This document shows positions 13,340 to 53,522 of a stretch of DNA of 64,000 bases, in pieces. Under the pieces are notes generated by a model. It saw only the letters and a program-made list of their open reading frames with translations, was not told the origin of the DNA and did no database searches. The stretch covers positions 55,024,347 to 55,088,346 of the forward strand of contig NC_082598.1 of NCBI RefSeq assembly GCF_030936135.1. Reading direction: 5' to 3'. The stretch's first letter is position 1, and each line of letters begins with the position of its first letter. Source of the DNA: Gavia stellata (taxonomy: Eukaryota; Chordata; Aves; Gaviiformes; Gaviidae). The position numbers were made by a program, and so were the translations under genes.

Positions 13340-13345
13340 CACGTG
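13340..13345. promoter_or_regulatory. EIF4E: distal CACGTG E-box of EIF4E
   Basis: A second perfect CACGTG lies about 240 bp upstream of the start codon and 149 bp beyond the first. A pair of E-boxes is also a feature reported for the human EIF4E promoter. Confidence 0.6.
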
Positions 13346-13639
13346 GGGAGGAAGGGGCGGGCAGCGCCGAGGGGGCGGGGACCCCTGGCGGCCGCGGCGG
13401 GGAGCTGCGGGGGGCGCGGCCGGCGGCGGGGCGGCCCCGCCCTCCCGGGGTGCCGCGTAGGGCATCTGTGAGCGCCCGGAGGGTTTGCAGCCCTCGGGTT
13501 CCCCTGGGCAGCGGGCACGGGGCCTGTTCCGTCTGTCCCGGCGGCGCCTCGGGCGAGGTGGTTTCAGCTGCCTGCTGTCCGACTTCCCAGGCCTGTCAGC
13601 AGAGCTCGTTGGAGGCGCGCGGGAGAAGGGAAGGGAGAG

Positions 13640-15439
13640 GTGCTCTCCAGCCAAGGGAGCAGAAGAAGGGGATACTCAGCCGGGACTCTTCCCAGCAGGG
13701 AACTGCAACGCGGATTCCCTTCTCTGCTCCAGGCAGGCCCGGGCATACACCACCACCAGCTGAGTGCTCCGGTCGTTGGCAAACGAAGCGCAGAAATTCG
13801 CAACTCTTAGGCACATCTCTGTCTGGCACAAAACAGACTCTCCCCAATAATTCGGAGTGTCAAGAACAGTAGTTAGCGCTAAGGATGGGTCTGTACAAGG
13901 GCTGCGTGGGCACCGCATCTCTTAGGGACAGCTCCAGACACGGTCAGCTCCCACTCTCCTGAGCACACGGGGTACTGCATTCCCAAGCCGGCCCGGCAGT
14001 TTAAGGCACTGCGAGGCTCACCTGGGCACACTGTCCTCTAGCCAAATGTCTACCGCTTGGTGGGCCACGGAACATTTTGGGTTCTATCTGTTGTTGTGCT
14101 TGCACACAAACTGCCACGCGAATGTGTTGTCTTCCCTTAGTCGGGATGCATCTGAAAGTAGAGCGGCAGGCTTACGTTCAGCATTTGTGTGTCAGCAACA
14201 ACTCTAAACCTAGTTTACTAAAAAGCTGTGTTTCTGGGAGAGTAATCATGTTTGTTCCTATTCTCTCAGAAGATAGTATCTCAAAATACAGAATCCTGGG
14301 AGCTGGAGCCCTCTCAGAGAGAAGACACAGATAGAAGGGCTGTCATTTTAAAACCAAGAGGCATTAACACTTGACACTTCTGATGTTTTGCTCCACTGTT
14401 TTAGCTGACTCAGCCTCTTTCCACCACCAGTTAGAATTATATTTCTGACCATAATAACTACAGGGGTTGCAGCAGCTACGTTTTCCCCAGCCCTTGGCCC
14501 TCAATTAAATGAATTAGAAGTTCTGAGAAATTTATTCCAGCCACTGTGGAAGAACACGATTGCTTTGCTATGTGCAAATAGCAGGGCGCAGCCCTGCGGA
14601 AATCAAGCGCAAAATGAGACCTACCACAGCTGAAATTTTTTATGTTCCAACAGGAGATTGGAAGGCTGTAAAGGATATCTAAACTGCCACAGCACTCCTA
14701 ATTTACAAAAAGGGTCTAAAAATTAAATGGAGCTATTTTAAGAAATAAGATGTTCAAGCAGTATAGTGGAGCCTGTATTTTAGACTGTTATTCATGAGCA
14801 AAAATGACACCTGATAAGATGAACAGTAGAAATACAGCAGTATGAGAGGGATAACAGTACGTTTGAACTCTAAGTTGGTTCCATGAGAAAAGGCTGTAGA
14901 GGTGCAGAATTCCTGTGAGCCTCCGGAGAGAGGCATTTCATTTTCCTTCTGAAATGTTCCCGTCACAGAAAGTCTGGCAGGGGATCTGCACGCATCCATT
15001 CTGCTTTACCTGCTATGGAGTTTGTTAGCAAGCAGGGTGTTTTCAGGCTTTGAGACCAGGTTCGTTCCTGCAGTATGCCCTCTTCAGGGTGACCTAGGAA
15101 TGGAGGTACAACACGAGGAACAGAGGGTTTGTAATTATAGTGGTTAAAACGCTTTCAATTCCCCCTAGAAATCTACCCTTTAAAGCTCTCTCCCTTGAAA
15201 TTACTTTCCAGAGTCAGGACAGTATTGCTCATCTCATGTCAGAAAGGAAGAAGTTCCATTCATGAGAACAGAGGAAGTTAAGGAATGTGACAGAGGGATT
15301 GAGATGCACCTTATTCAGCACTAAGTCTTAAAGTACCTAAGAAAGGGGTCGGGAAGAGGTGAGAGAAACAGCTGTTTAGGGGAGAAATGCGTGATTGGAA
15401 ATAAATATTCCAGATGCTTCAGACAGGTATGCATTCCCT
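13640..15439. other. intergenic, EIF4E upstream region
   Basis: The CpG island fades into ordinary AT-rich DNA. I see no conserved coding frame, no RNA gene and no recognisable repeat family. The short open frames here show no protein similarity that I recognise. Confidence 0.6.
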
Positions 15440-16790
15440 TTTCTGCTCCAAGCAGATGAGTTACCCCTTGGAAATGCAACTTATGAGCCACTTTTCTCCA
15501 CGTGTAGGCTGACTCTTCAGGGAATTCAGTACATTTGTAATGCAGAATTTCCATCTACAAAAGTCATGTTGACTCTTCCAAGTAGATCGCATTTACCCAA
15601 GTGTCCACTCGTTCTATTGCCCACCATAGTTTCTACTGATTCACAAGGGAGAGAGCGCAGCCTTCCTGCCCCAGCCTGTCGGGCACCCTGTCTTCCATGG
15701 AACTCTTTTTAAAAACCGACATCCCATTTGGCATCCTGCAGACACCAGGTATCAGCATGCTTTTACAACTGCAGTTACACACACCTGTTAGCAATTTCCA
15801 TCTGGTCGTAGTGGTTTCTTACTGCTCATTTTATCAGTTTCGTCCATTCTCTCATCAAAATCTCTTCCATTTCCAGGATATCCACTGGCAAACAATGACT
15901 CAAATAGTTTATGAACTCCTCTGCAACCGCCTTGTTTTCTTTGAGTACTCCTGTTAACACCATGGTTACCGATTAGTCCAGCAGACTTCTGGAAGGCTTC
16001 CTGTTCCTATGGATTGAAGAAAGATTTATTATTTATTGATTTATTGATTCCCTTGCGGGAGACGACCCAATCTAACAGTTTTCTTACATTTAATCTGCAG
16101 GAATATGTGGGAGTTTTCTATTTTTTTTCATTTCAGTATTACTTCACCTTTTTTTAAAGAAAGCTTCTTGTTTCTAATAGCCTCCTTTAGCCTGTTGTTT
16201 ACCTGTGCTGTCTCCCTTTTGCCCATTCTCAAGCCTTCCTTAATGATCCAAGTGCGTATAGACCTTAAGTTTCTAAAATGTGCATCTTAAAATAGCTTCC
16301 TTGCTATTTAATTTCGCTGCACTTTTAAAGTTACTTTTTAACAAACCCTCTTATTTTTACATAGTTCCTCTTTTTGAAACAGAGGACAAATTTCCTGAAC
16401 GTTTTGGCTGCTGCTGCTCCTGTAATGATACTGCATCAAAATATGTTAAGGCGGTTGTCACAGAGGGGCTCTTCAAATGCGAGGTTTCAAACCAGATCCT
16501 GAATGCTACTCAGGGTGAAGTCAAAAGCTGTCTGTCTTCTTGTGGGCTTTCTAACAAGCTGTTCCATGGAAGAGACACTGAAAATGTCTAAAAAGTCAGT
16601 CTCTGTGTTACATCTAGGTGTAACACTTCTACAGTCTACATACAAGCAACAAAGCCTCCTGTTGCTGCTGTATTTTCTGCCCTTGCCAATCAACTTGATC
16701 TCCCTTGGCGTTTCACTATTAGTAAACTAGACCCAATATTGGGTTGGTTAATTATGGGACAAGTCCGTAATTATTTGTACTCCTCTAAAC
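15440..16790 (-). mobile_element. decayed non-LTR retrotransposon of CR1/L3 type (endonuclease, linker and start of RT)
   Basis: Three separate stretches on the minus strand resemble consecutive parts of a CR1/L3-clade ORF2 in the correct order. At 16693-16487 an open frame contains MEQLVRKPTRRQTAFDF followed by LSSIQDLV, similar to the end of the endonuclease domain (EQLV..PTR....LDLVL). At about 16225-16150 the frame reads VNNRLKEAIRNKK, like the inter-domain linker (W.NN.VKEA.R.KK). At about 15655-15500 the DNA corresponds to the first RT segment (ETMVGNR, then LLGRVNMTFVDGNSAL, where intact copies have LLGKSQHGF.KGKSCLTN). The spacing fits one ORF of normal length, although frames shift and stops occur. 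No 3' end with ATTCTRTG repeats was found, so the copy is truncated in mid-RT. It is non-functional and clearly older than the CR1 tails elsewhere in the window. The element is recognised from memory of the family, so its subfamily is uncertain. Confidence 0.72.
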
Positions 16791-19586
16791 TCTCCCTCTT
16801 TAGGCTTGACATGTTAACCTATGCAGATATGATCTGATTTCTAAGAAGTTTGTTAATTGGATTTGATTTAAACTGCAGCTTTTCCAAAACCAAAATGGTT
16901 TTAAGGGGAGGTGAACTTCCTGTCACTCTGAAATCTGGCCGACACAGACGAAAATGTTGCCTGGCTCAGTAACTCCTACGGGGGCTGTGGTACTATGAGA
17001 CTGTTATTGGAAGAATGTTTACAGAGGTGCAAGTAAATCCACATCCACAGATACACTGTGCCAGCAGAAAAAGTACCGGGAAAGGCTTATGGTACTCAGG
17101 CAAATGGCTTCACTTCAGGACTTCAGGATTTTTATAGGACTCCAGAGAGGGGATGGATATGTGAATGTTTTAATAAAAAGTATCTATTACTGGCAGCATC
17201 ACTACACAACCCCGAAGAGAGGCCGTAGTCTCCAAGCCAACAGGGTGGTGCAGGGTATTGTATTTGTTGTTTCTTTAATACTGCGAGATAGAGTAAAGCT
17301 GCCTTCTATTATATTTGTTTGTAGATCACCGAATGGCCATTGGTTATAATCAAAACATATTGGAACAGTAAATTTTCTGCTGTATTTTTTCTGCCATGGA
17401 ATTCATTTTAGTGTTATGATTTGATTTTTATTTAACAAAGGCAGAGGGTTCAATAAAGTAATGTTTTATCTGCCACCTGACTTCTCTAAAGGAAAACACA
17501 ACAAAAATATATTGAAGTTCTTAATCTTTTATAATACTGTTTTATAAAATAAATACTGAAAAAGTTTTCAAAATAAAAGAACTGGGACATATCTTCCCAG
17601 TGACAAAACAAAGAAATTAAGAAATGAAATATTCCTCCCTATGCTGTAAAATGTTAAACCATGGTATGATAGCAAAATAAGAACACGATCTATTAAATTT
17701 CTACATTCAGAAAGTACGTTAATACATGCAGAAGCATTATTTTTTGTCCAGTGACATATTCTTCATTGTATCTGTTTTATAAAATTTGGTTCCTAGTAAT
17801 TCTTTATAGACTGTTTAATGTGAATACAGTAATTAATAAGTCTTCCTATTTATTTGCCTAATACGCTGCCAGATGGATCTGATATTTCATTTTACTTGTT
17901 TTGCAACCACGTGCATTCTTCGACTGTCTGTTTTAATCCTGCCTTTAAGTCTCTTAACATAAATAAAGATCATCCATCCAGAATCCTCTTCTCTCTGATC
18001 ATTTTATCTTCAGTTTCTTCTGCGTTTAACTTTGTACTTTTATTCTCAATGAACCAAGTGTACAGACCTACATTTTATAGCTTTGAATGTCATTATACTG
18101 AGAAGAACTGTGAATGAGTGTTAACCACCAAATGATACTGAATGTCATATAGCATTTGGCTATTTCATTTTTCTTACGCAACACAGGGATAACAGCATAA
18201 AGTCCCCTATAAGACAGGTATGCTTACTAACAATGTTTAATAAGATAGATGAATATAGTACATCTGAGTTCAGAACATGGCCTACCTTACTACCACGCAA
18301 ATAGGAAGTAAGCATGTGTTGTGATTTGGTACATGTCTTCGATTTGTTGAGTTACAGAGGCACAAAGCCTCTAAAGATGATGTCAGAAGTTAGCCAACAA
18401 CTTATAACAGCAATGAGAGGATTATGAGCTACTGTAATCTTTTCTTTGAGTCACTGACACACATAAGCAAGATCCTCAGAAATTATGTGGCTGCCTTGCA
18501 AGTGACATCATCTTCAAACTAACTAAAAACTAAAAGGAAAATCAAGATAGGAGGCAAAGAAGTATCACAGATACATCCACAAGATCACACCTTTGGAAGT
18601 TATAGTCGGGAAAAAAGAAGGGTCTGAAGTAAAGAAACGTTGAATATCTCTTCTTCAGTAATCCTCGCACACTTTAGAGCTCTATCAGTTTTCAGCGTGA
18701 ATTGAAGTAGTCGTTAGGAACATCTGTTTCATTCTGCAAAGTGCAGCATCGAAGTCAGAGGTGTGCAAGTATAAGCTGTAATTGATCTCACTGATTTGAG
18801 TGGAAATGGAGCAGATCGCTCACATCAGTGATATAATACTTTTAGAATCACTGTGTTTTATGTGATTAAAAATCTGATCATCTTAGTTTGATTTTGAAAC
18901 AGGAAAATAAAAAGAATTTTTAATGTCTCATACTATTGTCCATGGTATCTAAAGTGGAAACAAAACACTGAGAGTATTCTACTGCTAAGTCTGTTTTTTT
19001 ATGGCCTTGACTTTGATGACAAAAACTGGGTGAAATCCCTGTTGATATCAGTTACATTCCCATTAAATTCATTGGGCCAGAACCTCCCTCCATGACTTTT
19101 ATTGTGTTTCCATAGTAAAGAATAAATTTTTTTATCACCTCTAGACATATTCATGGATTCTTTCAAATATTACAAGCGGTGGAGCTTCTCTCTTTAAAGC
19201 TTGCAACTTAATGCTTAGATAGGAATACTTTTTCTAAAATACCATTTTTTTAAAAAGATGCAGCTTGTTTTTCTTTGTTCTTGTCCCATGATAAACAACC
19301 AGCTTCATATGCATATATTGGAAAATGCTAAGATTCTTGGCTACTGGAAGAGTGTTCCTGAATTCAGAGAGAACCGTTCTTAAACCATAGCAGAAATTTT
19401 GATCCGCTATATTAATACATACGCTGCAAGAGCAGAGCAGCTTGAACAAGCAAAACAAAACAAAAGGATGTGCAGGATCTTCCCTTCCACCACAACTAGG
19501 GAAAACACGCTTGGAATTAGCTTTGAGCAAGCCTCCTCCAGCCTGAATCGTGGCTGCAGTGGGCCTTTCAGTAGTTTACTTTCTAT
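16791..19586. other. intergenic, no gene recognised
   Basis: AT-rich DNA between the old LINE and the CR1 tail. There is no open frame with recognisable similarity and no RNA gene. The 5' part of the old LINE could extend a little into 16790-16850, but I cannot support it. Confidence 0.55.
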
Positions 19587-19735
19587 CAGAATCACAGAAT
19601 CACTAAGGTTGGAAAAGACCTGTAAGATCATCAAGTCCAACCATCACCCCAACACCACCATGACCATTAAACCACGTCCCGCAGTGCCACGTCCACACGT
19701 TTTTTGGCACTGCGGGATCTCCACCAATGGAAGGA
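19587..19735 (-). mobile_element. CR1 LINE 3' end
   Basis: Read on the plus strand it begins with AGAATCACAGAATCAC, the reverse complement of the ATTCTRTG-type CR1 terminus. The conserved segment complementary to GGTTGGACTTGATGATCTT and GGTCTTTTCCAACC follows. It then runs into CR1 3' UTR sequence before similarity is lost near 19735. The copy is 5' truncated, the usual state of CR1 in birds. It contains an unusual 13-bp inverted repeat, listed separately. Confidence 0.88.
19677..19717. repeat. 13-bp perfect inverted repeat inside the CR1 tail
   Basis: TCCCGCAGTGCCA at 19677-19689 is repeated as its exact reverse complement at 19705-19717, across a 15-nt spacer. The left arm matches ordinary CR1 3' UTR sequence. 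The right arm lies where CR1 copies normally carry unrelated sequence, so it looks like a local inverted copy. Confidence 0.75.
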
Positions 19736-22700
19736 ATAAGAGTGACCCAGGGGCTTAGAATGTATTGCAATCTCTTTTGACTCTACAGAATTAGACAGAT
19801 TTTGAAATCCCACATAATTTTTCTTTAAAGTGGAAAAACGGAGACAGGTATTTCTTTAATGCAACTCTGTTCATTTACAAAGGATGTTTATAACGTCTTT
19901 TTTTTTTTTCCCTGGCCACAGTAAGACTATTTTGCTTTGATGACAGGTTTGTCTTTTCTTCTGGGTACTGTTCCCTACAAGGGCTCTCTTTCACTCTGAT
20001 TTTTAAAGATCATGCTACATATTTTTTGTGGCCATCTTTGAGACATTTGTCTTTGTGTGCGTTTGTGATGGTTTTGCAGCTTTTCTTTTTCACACGCGCA
20101 TACAGACACACGCAACCTATATAACTGTTGCATGCGGTACGAGAGCCTCAGTGAGTGCCTGCACCATCTGGCCCAGCCATAATAGTGCACATTTGCACGT
20201 GGTCTAGCTCCTGGGTGGTATTTTTGCATTGTTTCAGCTATCGCTAAACAAAGAGGCATTTAATTGTGTCTTCAGTGAGCCTGAACAGAAGACAGCTACT
20301 ATACCCAAGAGTTTCACTGGGAAAGTGCGATTGCCCAGCCCCCAGTACAGCAACGTACAGAAGCAAAGCGAGGAGGGGGAACATGAGCTAAGGCGCTCCC
20401 TTAATTAAGTAATGTCAAACTCAATGGCCATTTTCTTCCTAACCAGCAGCTGTCTTAGGTGCCAGCTGCTCTAGCTTTTTTGCAGCAGCTATCTGACCCA
20501 TGAGACATTGCTGACCTCTACTTCTGCCCTTGGTTGCTAACCTCATGCACTCCCAGCCTTGCATCACTTTGGAGAAGTTGGGAGGACAGCGGGAACACAG
20601 CGTTGACATAAATCACGGATCATGAATGGGCTGTAAGATTTCTGACTCCTGGGCCTCTGTGTGCGTTCGTCTGTAGCACGGGGGGACAGGCAGCTAGAAA
20701 GTGACATGAAAAGCCTGACAGAGAAGAAAGAGCTCTGCTCAGGGAAGGTCACAGCAAAGGTCAGTGAACTTCCCCACGGAGAATGAGTGTGCCACCAGAT
20801 GATGGGAAATGGCCGTGGATGGACCTCCAGGAGGTGTGAACGGATTCACTTACCAAAGCAGAAAATCAAGGCCCGATCAGAAAACAAAAGCATTTAAATA
20901 CTGCAGAACCCACATAATTTTTACTATGGGGATGATAATATAGGGCTGTTTAAAAGTAAAAACCATCACAACAACAAAAATCTTAGGTCAAATCTTTCAG
21001 AGTTTGTTATTCTAGGTCGATCTGCAAAGGCAGTCTATGTTCTTTCCAAACAGGAGGACAAGTAAGAAAGCTTGTTAATTCCTCTATTAGAGGGTTCAAT
21101 GTTCTTTAAATTACATATATTTTTAAATTGTTTAATTAATATGTGCATCCTTGGCTTCCCCAAGTAAGCAGGGAAACAGCACGCTTTTATTTAGCATTTC
21201 AGAAATGCAGCAAACAAATGACACTGAGTACCAGAAGGAACCCTGTCTACTAGTTAGAATGGGAGTAATCTTTTTTTCTAACCTGCATCATTGTCAACCA
21301 CTACAAAACGAGCACCAGCATATACCGACATTGTCCCAATAAGGATATTGAAAGATAAAAAGAGGAATAAATTGTAGTTATACTCGGACATGAAATTAAA
21401 TGTTAATTAAATACTCATAAAATTTAGTAAAGTATCCCAAGTTATTATTGATGATTATACCGAAATACCATCAAGAAGCAGATGATGACATTCGAGCAGA
21501 AGTCACTGGACTAGATCAACCAGTATGCTTCAGGTTTTTTATACCACGTTAGTGACACCAAGTACTTGTAAACCCTGCTTAACCAGGTAAATGATGTCTA
21601 CAACTCCTTAGGGTTCTTTAAATGGCACAAAGCGGCAACTAAGGTGTACGAAGATATCTGTCCTGCGTCTTGAAAGCTTGATTTGTTGGTTGCTTGGAAA
21701 AGGAGCACTGATTTTTCATGGGCTGTACACACTACAATACCTGCTAGCAACATGGATCATTTAAGAGTGATTCTGCCCATTCAGTAACGTTTTGCTTTAA
21801 GAAGGTTAAACCAAGCCTTTAATAATGACTTGGACTTGGAATATGTAAAATCACAGTCTGTGAATGTGTCCTTTAAAGATATTTCATTATATTGGTTGGC
21901 AATTGGTTGCCTGTCTTCAGAATTTGGACCTAAACGCTGTCACAGCATGAGCTGCATGAATCAACATATAGCTATTTTCAATCATTGAAGAAAATAATAG
22001 TTGTAATCTTTGTATTTTACAAGCATCCTAGAAACGTTTCCTAATTGACTCTCACAGTATTCTCTTTCTATGAACAACAGGCAGATACAAGTATTATCAA
22101 TACTAGAGAAATGAAGGTGAGAACTGTCAGAAAGGCAGGTGTTCACCTGCAATTACACTTCAGTAATAGCATGACACCAAATTCCTTCGGTCGTTTGACC
22201 ATGCTAGTGAAAGCGTTTATCACACAACAAACCAGGATCAAATACTTTGTTACCTGTCGCCTTCATCCTGTAATCAGCTGGGCTACTTAGCCACTTTTTA
22301 CTGATTACATTGTCGTAAGATAGCCAAGTATGTTTATAGGAATACACTTATTCTGACAAAAGAAGAGGATGTACGCTTTTCTGTTCTGGAATTGGTAAGT
22401 GGAAATTTTCACTTAACCTCTAAGCCTAGGGGATATATAAATATTTTTTTATTAAAGATGGAGCCAGAAGACCACAGGGAATAGAACACAATTGCAGAAA
22501 ATGCTGAGATTATAGTTTGGATTTTGAATCACACTTTCTGGGGAGTTATCTGGATGCCAGGAAATGAGGAGAATTTTTTGTGTACTATGATCAGAGTAAG
22601 GATTGGTGTAGTTTCATTGAAGTCAACTACATTGAAGCAGGAAGAGAGAATCCGATCCTGCGAAGTTTTGACTGAAATCATGGGCTGTGCCTGCCAGCTA

Positions 22701-22876
22701 GCGGGAAGACAACAGAGATTTAAACCAGGAGTGGGATCCCAGCACTAAGGCTGAATCTAGCAAATAGGTGCTCTGAAGTCTTTTGCAGCTGTTCTCCTAG
22801 TCAATAGGCCGCTCTCTGTGTTCTTCTTAAAAGCAACTTCCTCTTGACTTATGAACCAGTAAAAAGTGTCTTGTGG
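19736..22876. other. intergenic, no gene recognised
   Basis: Ordinary AT-rich intergenic DNA with short T runs (for example near 19899) and no recognisable coding, RNA or repeat feature. Confidence 0.55.
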
Positions 22877-23184
22877 TGATATTAAGTGATATTAAGTTAG
22901 ACATTAAGTTAGATATTAAGTGATATTAAGTGATATTAAGTTAGATATTAAGTTAGATATTAAGTGATATTAAGTTAGATATTAAGTTAGATATTAAGTG
23001 ATATTAAGTTATATTAAGTTAGATATTAAGTGATATTAAGTTAGATATTAAGTGATACTAAGTTAGATATTAAGTGATATTAAGTTAGATATTAAGTTAG
23101 ATATTAAGTGATACTAAGTTAGATATTAAGTGATACTAAGTTAGATATTAAGTGATATTAAGTTAGATATTAAGTGATATTAAG
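22877..23184. repeat. 308-bp minisatellite of alternating 10- and 12-bp units
   Basis: Twenty-eight units were parsed without gaps. Fourteen are 10-mers of TGATATTAAG type and fourteen are 12-mers of TTAGATATTAAG type, giving exactly 308 bp. The two differ only at the 5' end (TG versus TTAG) and share ATATTAAG. The order is irregular at first (AABB, AABB, ABB) and becomes mostly strict ABAB in the second half. A TGATACTAAG variant occurs three times, only in the second half, which points to recent local duplication. The array lies about 940 bp upstream of the METAP1 start codon. It has no unique spacers and is not a CRISPR array. Confidence 0.97.
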
Positions 23185-51508
<28,324 letters not shown>

Positions 51509-53440
51509 TAGTCTAGACTGAGCAGGTGGATCTGAACGATACATATATTTTTTTTTTGTCTCTGTACTATGCATTTTTTTAAAGAGTACAGAATAGAGAG
51601 ATTTCATCACTTACTTTGTTCTCAGTGATTGTAGATAAGAGGAATATCTTGAAGAACCTGACCCAATGTCTGGAAAAGCAGAGAAGAATTTAAAGAATTT
51701 CCTGCATTCCTCGTACCTACAACACTCATGTTATATTTTTCTTTTTTCTTCAATTATCTCTTTAGCACCTTTCTTCCAATTAGACCCACAACTGCTTCTG
51801 TTGCTGCCATGATATTAGCTAGAAAAGCGTGGGTAACCTTTCCCACTAGGACTTGATATTTTGGGATCCAGGTTTTTTCTCACCACTTCAGTGTGCCCTG
51901 TCTCTCTTGGTATGTGAGTGGCACCTGAGATTTTAAGCATTTCTAGTTCCAAAGACTTGCTCCTGCTTCTGCAGATACTGTTCTAATGGGCTGGGCCTTG
52001 TTTGTTTATCAGTTGAGAAGGGGGCAGAAGGGAGAAAGACACACATGTTGCCAAGAATAGGCTACCCTTACCTTTAATTCTGTTCCCATCTCTCTGTTGG
52101 TGGCCTCTGTGGTGATTGTGACTGTAGGTGACACACTGTGTCGATGGCAGGACTTGTTTATCTTGCTGGAGATTTGATAGTATGGGCTTCCTACAGGGAA
52201 AATTAATAAATTCTGTCTTATATGCAGCTCCCTGGAATAAGCTGCTTCTCAGCGAAGCAGTATTTGCAGGCAGTCTCCTGCTCCAAAAGCTTGGTGAAGC
52301 TGATGTATCAGACTTGCCTAGGTAAAGGAATGAAACAAGAACCAAAAAGATCCCACGATTCATGGGATCCCTGCGTGTGTTAACTGTGGGGCATCTTTTA
52401 AAGGTACATCCACAGTAGCTGTGAGGGATTGGATTTGCAAGACTTACAGTGAAATGAGTATGTATCTCAAAACAAGTCTGAGTGTGAGACTGTTGCTAAT
52501 TTTTAAACAGGTCATTTTTTTCCCCCTCAGTTAAGGTGAGTTTCATGCTTTGGGAAGTCTTAGGGGGGCAGCTATGAAAACTGATCTTTTTCCTTCAGAC
52601 TGGGTATGGAGTGGGCAATGTTAGGATATACACCCCTTTACTTTCTGTTAACGGGTCATGATGAGCTGGAAACTGTCATGTTAAGGAGTGTGGGATTGAT
52701 TAAGCCTCTCTTCTCTCTACCCTTTCTTTTCCCATGCCCACTTCCTTTCCATCATCTTTGGTGTCTCTGCTGAGGGAATTTATTTTTTCTTCTGAATTGT
52801 AATGAAAAAAATTTCAGACCCCATTGCAGACTTAGTCTTACACCACTGTAATGCAAAAATAGTTAAACCAATGCAGACATTAAATCATACAATCATGGGC
52901 ATAAAATACACCTTTTACAAGGTGTCTGGTGAATTTTTTGCCACATTAGACCCAAGCATATGAGGTACTGCATACCCTTGGCTCCCCTTGGCACTGCAGA
53001 ATTTAGGTGGGGGGAAAGGGGTTAGTGCTTCATAGAACTGGACTCGTGTACTACCAAATACCAAATTTGCCAGAAAATGTCGTCTTTGCCCTGAGTGCCT
53101 CAGACCTCTGTTGCTGTAAGAGTATCATTGCGATGTTTTCATTACCTTTATTATTATTTTTAATTATGCAGTAAAGTGACCTGAAATGATGCATATAGAG
53201 CGCGTGTGCGTGCGTATGCGTGTGTGTGTATAGATTTTAACAAAACAGACTGTAGTACTTGAGTGGAATTACCTGTGTTGAGTGAGATGTAATGTATTGA
53301 GGAGATGACTGTCCTGGAGGTTTGCCCACCATATCATTCACTTGAATGGTTACAACGGTCTTGCCTTTTCTATATGTGTGTGTATGATGGGGGGGGGCTT
53401 AATTTTTGGTCTATAAAATAAAAGTTGCAGCTGCTTTTAA
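51509..53440 (+). other. METAP1: METAP1 3' UTR (probable)
   Basis: About 1.9 kb from the stop codon to the first good polyadenylation hexamer. It includes a GT-rich low-complexity stretch at about 53200-53231. The length is plausible for METAP1, but the end is inferred. Confidence 0.6.
53417..53422 (+). terminator. METAP1: probable METAP1 polyadenylation signal
   Basis: AATAAA is followed about 30 bp later by a T-rich tract (53451-53460) and GTG, as expected for a cleavage site. Further AATAAA hexamers at 53817-53822 and 54161-54166 could serve longer isoforms. Confidence 0.55.
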
Positions 53441-53504
53441 CAGAAATAACTTTTTTTTTTGTGATCCAAAACCAGACATAGCATTCTCAATTATATCCAG
53501 GTTT

Positions 53505-53522
53505 GCTTGCACTAGTGCAAGC
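53505..53522. repeat. 18-bp perfect palindrome
   Basis: GCTTGCACTAGTGCAAGC is its own reverse complement. It lies about 90 bp past the METAP1 polyadenylation signal. Confidence 0.85.

Larger units (their letters stand above)
12240..13640. promoter_or_regulatory. EIF4E: CpG island at the EIF4E promoter
   Basis: GC content and CpG density rise sharply over about 1.4 kb that include EIF4E exon 1, the start of intron 1 and the upstream promoter. GC boxes are frequent, for example GGGGGCGGGG at 13371-13380. This is typical of a ubiquitously active promoter. The limits are estimated by eye. Confidence 0.85.

Noticed and set aside
12158-13460. Long overlapping open frames (up to 423 codons) on both strands across the EIF4E promoter and first intron
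   Set aside because: They are Pro/Arg/Gly/Ala-rich in every frame, overlap one another and EIF4E exon 1, and are explained by the low density of stop codons in a CpG island.
16280-16591. Plus-strand 103-codon open frame in the intergenic region
   Set aside because: It is antisense to the decayed LINE endonuclease segment and has no similarity of its own.
22877-23184. Direct-repeat array considered as a CRISPR array
   Set aside because: There are no unique spacers. The units are 10- and 12-bp tandem repeats, and the genome is a vertebrate one.
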